The notes under the pieces are model-generated. The model was not told the DNA's origin, ran no database searches, and worked only from the letters and a program-made list of their open reading frames with translations. From positions 49,459-113,458 of the forward strand of contig VYFQ01000003.1 in NCBI GenBank assembly GCA_009842325.1: DNA of 64,000 bases. The letters are read 5' to 3'. Shown in pieces: positions 59,487 through 64,000 of the stretch. The stretch's first letter is position 1. Each line of letters starts with the position of its first letter. Origin of the DNA: Acidimicrobiaceae bacterium (GTDB taxonomy: Bacteria; Actinomycetota; Acidimicrobiia; Acidimicrobiales; Aldehydirespiratoraceae). The translations under genes were made by a program, and so were the position numbers.

Positions 59487-60638
59487 ATGCTCATCAAGAA
59501 CCACTGGTACGCCGTCGAGTTCGGCCAGCAGGTCGGCGACCGGCCCCTGCAGGTGAAGGTCCACGGCCACGACCTGGTGCTGTGGCGCAGCCCCAACGGC
59601 ACTGTCAACGCCCAGTCCGACCTGTGCGTGCACCGTGGCGGGTCGCTGGCCGGTGGCGAGGTGGTCGGCGAGTGCGTGCGGTGCCCGTACCACGGCTGGC
59701 GCTACGACACCGAGGGGGCGTGCGTGGAGATCCCGGCCAACCGTCCCGGCCTGCCCATCCCGCGCAAGGCCCGCATCGACACCTACCCCTGTGTGGAGCG
59801 CTACGGCTTCGTGTGGGTGTTCCTGGGCGACCTGGCTGCCGAGCAGCGGCCGCCGCTGCCCGAGCTGTACGGCATGGAGCTGCACACTGAGGCCCGGGCC
59901 GAGGGGTTCCGGGCGGTGCAGGGCGAGTTCACCTGGCAGGCCAACTACGACCGCGTGCTGGAGAACGCCATCGACATCGCCCACACCCCGTTCGTGCACG
60001 CCGGGTCGTTCGGCAACCGTGACGAGCCGGAGATCCAGGACTTCGACCTCGAGGAGATCCACGACAACGGCCACCTGGTGTCGGTGAGCGCCACCGTCGA
60101 CCTCAAGCCGCCCCTTCCGTCTGGGATATGGCGGCTCATCGCCAAGAAGGAGCGCCCGCCGGTGAACACCTCGACCGGCTTCTATCCCCCCAACGTGTCG
60201 CTGCTGATCGTGCGGCTGCCGATGGGGGACATGCGCCTGTTCACCGCGGCGGTGCCCCTCGACGAGCACACCACCGTGTCGAAGTTCTGCATGATGCGCT
60301 CGTTCTTCACCGGGGGCTGGGCCGACAAGGACTCCCACAAGCGCACCCTCAAGATCTTCCGGGAGGACCAGCCGACGGTGGAGGGTCAGCGGCCCGAACT
60401 GCTGCCTTTTGACCTGTCGGCTGAGCTGCACGTCAAGTCCGACTCCATCCAGCTGGCCTACCGGCGCTGGCGCCAGGAGCAGCTGGACAAGGGCTTGGGA
60501 CTGGCCGCCCCGACCGACGAGGAGTCGAGGCGGGCCGCGGCGGTGATCCCGTCGCCGGCCCGGGCCGCCGAGCCCGAGATGGCTAGTGCCTGGGTGTTCC
60601 CCACCGTCGGCTCGGCCGCCGCCGGAGCGGACGCATGA
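59487..60638 (+). CDS. Rieske non-heme iron oxygenase, pheophorbide a oxygenase-like
   Basis: 383 residues. Rieske ligands Cys47, His49, Cys66 and His69 (CVH, then CPYH, 16 residues between) bind the 2Fe-2S cluster, and Asp163, His166 and His171 (NAIDIAHTPFVH) bind the mononuclear iron. The N-terminal HWYAVEFGQQVGDRP and HRGGSL match the oxygenase group that includes plant PaO. The plant C-terminal CxxC motif is not present. It would use O2 and electrons from a ferredoxin not encoded here. GGGAGG precedes the ATG; it sits 21 bp after the RCCR-like gene. Confidence 0.85.
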   Translation: MLIKNHWYAVEFGQQVGDRPLQVKVHGHDLVLWRSPNGTVNAQSDLCVHRGGSLAGGEVVGECVRCPYHGWRYDTEGACVEIPANRPGLPIPRKARIDTYPCVERYGFVWVFLGDLAAEQRPPLPELYGMELHTEARAEGFRAVQGEFTWQANYDRVLENAIDIAHTPFVHAGSFGNRDEPEIQDFDLEEIHDNGHLVSVSATVDLKPPLPSGIWRLIAKKERPPVNTSTGFYPPNVSLLIVRLPMGDMRLFTAAVPLDEHTTVSKFCMMRSFFTGGWADKDSHKRTLKIFREDQPTVEGQRPELLPFDLSAELHVKSDSIQLAYRRWRQEQLDKGLGLAAPTDEESRRAAAVIPSPARAAEPEMASAWVFPTVGSAAAGADA

Positions 60639-61351
60639 GCCTGTCGGCTGAGTTGTGCCTGGGCACGGTGGGGGCCATCTCGGCCCGGCTGGAGCTTGAA
60701 GAGACCGAGTCCGTAACGCTGACCTCGGCCATGGACGGATCGACGGTGGGGGTGCACCGGGTGATGGCCCGCGACGGGGTGGCCGCCCTGGTGTACGTGG
60801 CCATGACCGTCGAGGCCTTCGGGCTCGACAGCCACATGTGCTTCGCGTTCACCCCGCCCGACAGCGCGGTGCCCCACTTCACGGTGGACTCGGTGCTGGC
60901 CGGACCCCACTACGCCTTCCACCTCGACCTCATGCCCCGGGTCGACCCCGGAGCCAACCTGGCCTATATCGACCACTGCTTCGTGCCGCTGAGCGAGGCC
61001 CACAGCCAGGCCGGCGAGATAGACGGCCTGACCCCCGCCCACCTGTCGCGGCGCCAATGGCAGCTCATGTCGGCGTGGATGCTGGCCCACCGGGCCGACG
61101 AGGACGGCTTCCGGGCGGTGTTCGACACGGTGGCGGCCTACCGCGACCACTGGCTCGACCTGGTGGTCGACGGCGTGCCCGACGGCGTGGTCGACGGCGC
61201 CACCGCCGAACAGCTCGCCGACCGGGACGCCCGCCACCGCGACGCCCTGTTCAACCTCGATGTCGACCCGGTGTGGGCCCAGGTGGACCGCCTGCTCGGC
61301 CCCGACGTGAGCGCCCGCATCCGCGACAGCCTCCAGACCGCGGGCCGCTGA
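60635..61351 (+). CDS. possible second bilin-reductase-fold protein
   Basis: 238 residues, ATG overlapping the Rieske stop (ATGA). VPHFTVDSVLAGPHYAFHLDLMPRVD and LAYIDHCFVPL, over residues ~80-120, resemble the substrate pocket strands of ferredoxin-dependent bilin reductases and RCCR, and the end WAQVDRLLGPDVSARIRDSL parallels the end of the RCCR-like neighbour. So it may be a diverged member of the same fold acting on the Rieske product. The resemblance is modest and I would not assign a reaction. Confidence 0.5.
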   Translation: MSLSAELCLGTVGAISARLELEETESVTLTSAMDGSTVGVHRVMARDGVAALVYVAMTVEAFGLDSHMCFAFTPPDSAVPHFTVDSVLAGPHYAFHLDLMPRVDPGANLAYIDHCFVPLSEAHSQAGEIDGLTPAHLSRRQWQLMSAWMLAHRADEDGFRAVFDTVAAYRDHWLDLVVDGVPDGVVDGATAEQLADRDARHRDALFNLDVDPVWAQVDRLLGPDVSARIRDSLQTAGR

Positions 61352-61388
61352 CCGCTGGACCGCGGGCCGCACCTAGAACGGAGTTCCC

Positions 61389-62330
61389 ATGAGCGAGACC
61401 GAAGCCTCCGAGTGGCAGCAGCGCATCACCGGGGAGTGGTACGGCCTGCCGTCGGTGTTCGACGCCGACGGGAGCCACACCGGGTTCAACAAGGTCAGCC
61501 GGGCCAGCGTGTTCGCCGACGGCAAGGTCACCTACTGGATGCAGTGCAACTTCATGAACACCGGCCCCCTGCGCAACCGCTTCGAGATCAAGGACTTCGA
61601 GTTCGGGGTGGACGACCAGGGCGACGACCGGATCTACCAGGGTCCCGACTTCTACGGCGCCGGCCACCCCTACGGCTCGCTGGTGGACTCGCACTACTAC
61701 GCGCCGGGCTGGCGGGCCGACCTCAACACCATGAACCAGATCCTGGCCGACGGGGTGACCCAGGTGTACTCGTCGCTGCTGTACGAGGGTCCCACCATCT
61801 TCTCGGTGTTCAACGGGGTGTACCTCAACGCCCATGACTATGACACCAACCCCGAGACCAAGGCCCGCATCGACGCCCACCTGGAGAACGAGCGGGAGAT
61901 GGCCGCCTGGCCCCACACGCTGCCCGACCGCAAGGGCGGCGAGTGGTCCGGCTCATGCGAGGTGTTCGGGGCCGACCAGCAGCCGCGGGGCCGTGTCGAT
62001 GTCCGCGTCCGCCACGACCCGATCGACCTGGTGCGGGCCACCCAGCGGTGGGAGATGTCGGGGGAGATCGACCGGTCGTTCACCTATGTGCGCACCCGGT
62101 CCAACGGCAACCGCCACACCTACGACGGCCCCGACCTGTGGGGCAACGCCCTGGCCTACGGCCGGGCCCTGTACACCAGCCAGCACCACGCCCGAGAGGC
62201 CTTCAAGGTCAAGGGCCGCGAGTTCATCATCGACCGCGACTACACCCTGGCCGCGGTCTGGAAGCTGTATGACGGCGACCGCATGACCTGCGTCGTCTTC
62301 GGTGCGCTCACCTGGTCGCCGGACGGCTAG
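61389..62330 (+). CDS. two-domain lipocalin-like protein, unknown function
   Basis: 313 residues. Two related starts are seen, ITGEWYGLPSVFDADGSHTG at residues ~13-32 and GGEWSGSCEVFGADQQPRG at ~181-200, each followed by alternating beta strands. The GxWxG start is typical of lipocalin barrels that bind lipophilic ligands or bilins (for example the DUF3598 and phycobilin-lyase groups). GGAG precedes the ATG. As the last gene of the operon, it may bind or carry the substrate or product of the Rieske reaction. Related proteins are encoded on the opposite strand next to it. Confidence 0.55.
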   Translation: MSETEASEWQQRITGEWYGLPSVFDADGSHTGFNKVSRASVFADGKVTYWMQCNFMNTGPLRNRFEIKDFEFGVDDQGDDRIYQGPDFYGAGHPYGSLVDSHYYAPGWRADLNTMNQILADGVTQVYSSLLYEGPTIFSVFNGVYLNAHDYDTNPETKARIDAHLENEREMAAWPHTLPDRKGGEWSGSCEVFGADQQPRGRVDVRVRHDPIDLVRATQRWEMSGEIDRSFTYVRTRSNGNRHTYDGPDLWGNALAYGRALYTSQHHAREAFKVKGREFIIDRDYTLAAVWKLYDGDRMTCVVFGALTWSPDG

Positions 62331-62340
62331 TCCGAGAGCG

Positions 62341-63015
62341 TCAGCCCACGGTCACCGACACGACGCGGCCGTACTCGCTGGCGTCCTCGACCAGCTCGAA
62401 GCCGGAGGCGCTGATCGGGTCGCGCATGGCCCACAGCCGGCGGCGGCGCAGCGGCGACGGCTGCCCGACCGCCGCTAGCAGGGGTCCGACCGTCCGGTGC
62501 AGCGGCCAGCGGTCGTCCGCCTCGGGGACCGGTGCCGACAGGTCGATGCGAGGCTCGATCCCGGACGATTCGGGAACGGCCACCCCGACGATGTCGGCCA
62601 CCGACCGCCCGGCCAGCGAGAAGAACCCTCCGGTGAGCTGGCGGTCGGAAGCCACCAGGACGCTGTAGGACTCGAACTCGTATCCGAACCGGGGCCAGAT
62701 GCCCCGCCCGGTCATGGTCCCGGGCTGCCACTCGGTCGCCGCCCCCATCACGTCGGGGCCGAGGTACCGGCGCCGGGGTCCGTCCACCTGGAGCTCGAAT
62801 GTCCAGTCCCCGGCGAAGGCCGCCATTGGGTGCCCGTCCAGGTCCGGCGACGGCTCGCAGTGCTGGACCACCCTGATCCTGCCGTCCGCCGCCGGCTCGA
62901 CGCGGCGTCGCTGGGACACCGAACCCCGGTAGGTGCCGTCGGGGTCGTAGACGTGCTCGGTGACCAGCCAGGCGCCGCCGAACCGGTCGGGTGCAGTGCG
63001 GGTGCTCTCAGTCAT
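62341..63015 (-). CDS. lipocalin-like protein, unknown function
   Basis: 224 residues, with start FGGAWLVTEHVYDPDGTYRG that parallels the GxWxG unit of the neighbours, then a beta-rich body (DWTFELQVDGPRRRYLGPDV). The ATG overlaps the stop of the upstream gene as ATGA. It converges on the 61389 gene with 10 bp between stops. No signal peptide is seen, so it should be cytoplasmic. No enzyme motif is apparent. Confidence 0.55.
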   Translation of the reverse strand: MTESTRTAPDRFGGAWLVTEHVYDPDGTYRGSVSQRRRVEPAADGRIRVVQHCEPSPDLDGHPMAAFAGDWTFELQVDGPRRRYLGPDVMGAATEWQPGTMTGRGIWPRFGYEFESYSVLVASDRQLTGGFFSLAGRSVADIVGVAVPESSGIEPRIDLSAPVPEADDRWPLHRTVGPLLAAVGQPSPLRRRRLWAMRDPISASGFELVEDASEYGRVVSVTVG

Positions 63016-63938
63016 TCCGGGTCGAAGGTTAGGGTGCCGTAGAGCGCACCGAGACGCTCCTCGCCCCGGTACCAGATGTGCAGCACGGCCTTGGTCGAGC
63101 CGTCCAGCGAAGCGACCTCCCGCCGCCACACCCGGCATCCGGCCGGGTCGTTGTGGAAGTGCCCGCTCAGGCCCCGGCCGCCGCTCAGCGCCGCGCTGCC
63201 GGCGAAGTCGCCGGCCGGGGTCCAGGCCGTCCAGCCGTCGGACTCCAGAGCGAACGACGCATCCGGGGCGAAGTCGAGCCCCGACAACTCCACCGCCAGC
63301 GCCGCGCTGCTCGCCCCGGCGGGGCCGTCTCCGGAGGCGGCGACTGTCTCGACGTAGTCGACCGTGCCGGACGGCTCCAGGTTGCGGTCGAGCCGGTGCA
63401 GCCGGCCCGACCACCGGCCCGGGCGCAGCAGCAAGAGGCGGCCCCGGCCCGCGGTCGGGTCGTCGCTCACCGCCGCGGGGTCTATGGGCTCCACCTCGGG
63501 CGGCGGGTCCTGCGAGGCTTGGAGCCGGCGCCGGTACTCGCCCACCACTGTCCAGCGGAGTTGGTCGCCCCGGCTGAGCAGCGCCAGCGACAGTTGGTGG
63601 TCGCCTCCGGGCAGCACCATCAGGAAGAACCGCTGGGACAGGCCCAGGCTGGGCCAGTAGTTGCGGGCCGCGATCAGGCCGTCCCCCAGTACCTCGGCGA
63701 AACCGAGATTCAGAGGACCCTCGTAGGTCCGGTGCGAGCCGTGGTCGGCGATGGTGTACATCCCCGACAGCGAGAACGGCCCCTCGAAGGTCACCTCCAC
63801 CGTGATCAGGCCGGCAGGGTCTTCGGCTTGCACCGTGCGGGTGTCGCGGCCCATGCCGGCGAAGCGTCCGCTGCCGTCGTAGACCTCGGCCGATCCGATC
63901 CACTCGCCGAGCCCCTGCGAGAAGGAGCCTCCGCTCAC
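63012..63938 (-). CDS. two-domain lipocalin-like protein, unknown function
   Basis: 308 residues starting at GTG. The N-half has GEWIGSAEVYDGSGRFAG and the C-half RPGRWSGRLHRLDRNLEPSG, two weak copies of the same barrel start. The rest is beta-rich (VTVEVTFEGPFSLSGMYTI). It overlaps its neighbours by four bases on both sides, so it lies in a leftward operon that begins beyond the window. I do not recognise a named family. Confidence 0.55.
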   Translation of the reverse strand: MSGGSFSQGLGEWIGSAEVYDGSGRFAGMGRDTRTVQAEDPAGLITVEVTFEGPFSLSGMYTIADHGSHRTYEGPLNLGFAEVLGDGLIAARNYWPSLGLSQRFFLMVLPGGDHQLSLALLSRGDQLRWTVVGEYRRRLQASQDPPPEVEPIDPAAVSDDPTAGRGRLLLLRPGRWSGRLHRLDRNLEPSGTVDYVETVAASGDGPAGASSAALAVELSGLDFAPDASFALESDGWTAWTPAGDFAGSAALSGGRGLSGHFHNDPAGCRVWRREVASLDGSTKAVLHIWYRGEERLGALYGTLTFDPE

Positions 63939-64000
63939 GCCTGCACTAGGCGCACCGTCTGGGTGTCCACCGGGGTGGCCGCCAGCACCGGGCCGAGGTC
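63935..64000 (-). CDS. C-terminal end of an unidentified protein (truncated by window edge)
   Basis: Only 21 codons and a stop are present on this strand, reading DLGPVLAATPVDTQTVRLVQA. The TGA overlaps the next GTG start (GTGA), which supports it as a coding end of the same operon. Too short to identify. Confidence 0.45.
   Translation of the reverse strand, partial: DLGPVLAATPVDTQTVRLVQA

Noticed and set aside
1..64000. CRISPR array
   Set aside because: No regularly spaced direct repeats with unique spacers and no cas genes were seen.

Overview
The window looks like chromosome from a high-GC actinobacterium. The order comEC end, holA, rpsT, lepA, hrcA, dnaJ, rsmE is an actinobacterial housekeeping block. 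GTG and TTG starts are common, genes are often joined by 4-base ATGA/GTGA overlaps, and there are two CaiB-type CoA-transferases. I infer an uncultured Acidimicrobiia-like lineage, but nothing in the sequence proves the class.

Layout. 1-12.6 kb is core: ComEC end, HolA, S20, LepA, HrcA, DnaJ, RsmE, a membrane pseudokinase with a small coupled exported protein, a DUF512 radical-SAM protein, Der, a SpoIIE-type phosphatase, a zinc-ribbon membrane peptide and tRNA-Pro(GGG). 12.6-39 kb reads as an accessory island. It begins at the tRNA and is bracketed by two copies of a ~55-bp repeat containing TTCTAACGG units and a DnaA-box-like site. Its left half carries defence-type genes: a 1027-aa SF2 helicase convergent with a 1545-aa Hsp90/sacsin-type ATPase, a decayed tyrosine integrase, and a PaeR7I/XhoI-type restriction-modification pair. 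Its right half is a nine-gene amine operon (PotABCD-type ABC importer, M20 deacylase, flavin monooxygenase, RidA, HutI, trimethylamine-dehydrogenase-like enzyme), followed by a frameshifted LysR and a divergent aldehyde dehydrogenase. A Phd/Doc-type toxin-antitoxin pair and a 215-bp duplication close the region.

40-50 kb holds three things of interest. A GrdB-family selenoprotein has an in-frame UGA, with a 17-nt hairpin exactly 11 nt after it. A single 1112-aa ORF fuses squalene monooxygenase to oxidosqualene cyclase, the two steps that make the first sterol. An isochorismatase-like hydrolase, a CoA-transferase and an HMG-CoA-lyase-like enzyme follow.

50-64 kb appears to be a catabolic regulon around an IclR regulator. 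A leftward operon encodes a CoA-transferase, a cyclase-family hydrolase, an MmgE/PrpD protein and a dihydropyrimidinase-like hydrolase. Rightward are IclR and a double nitrilase; a CitE-like lyase runs left. A further rightward operon encodes a red-chlorophyll-catabolite-reductase-like protein, a Rieske oxygenase of the pheophorbide-oxygenase type, a possible second bilin-reductase-fold protein and a lipocalin-like protein; two more lipocalin-like proteins run left. The same TGTTYC-N7-GGAACA site lies in both divergent promoters, tying the halves together. My working hypothesis is a bacterial tetrapyrrole (or other multi-ring pyrrole) breakdown route whose cyclic-imide products are opened and fed through CoA esters to central metabolism.

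A 48-nt two-tier palindromic repeat occurs three times, always between convergent genes. Two genes (lysR and possibly the pseudokinase) show G-run frameshifts that could be biology or assembly error.
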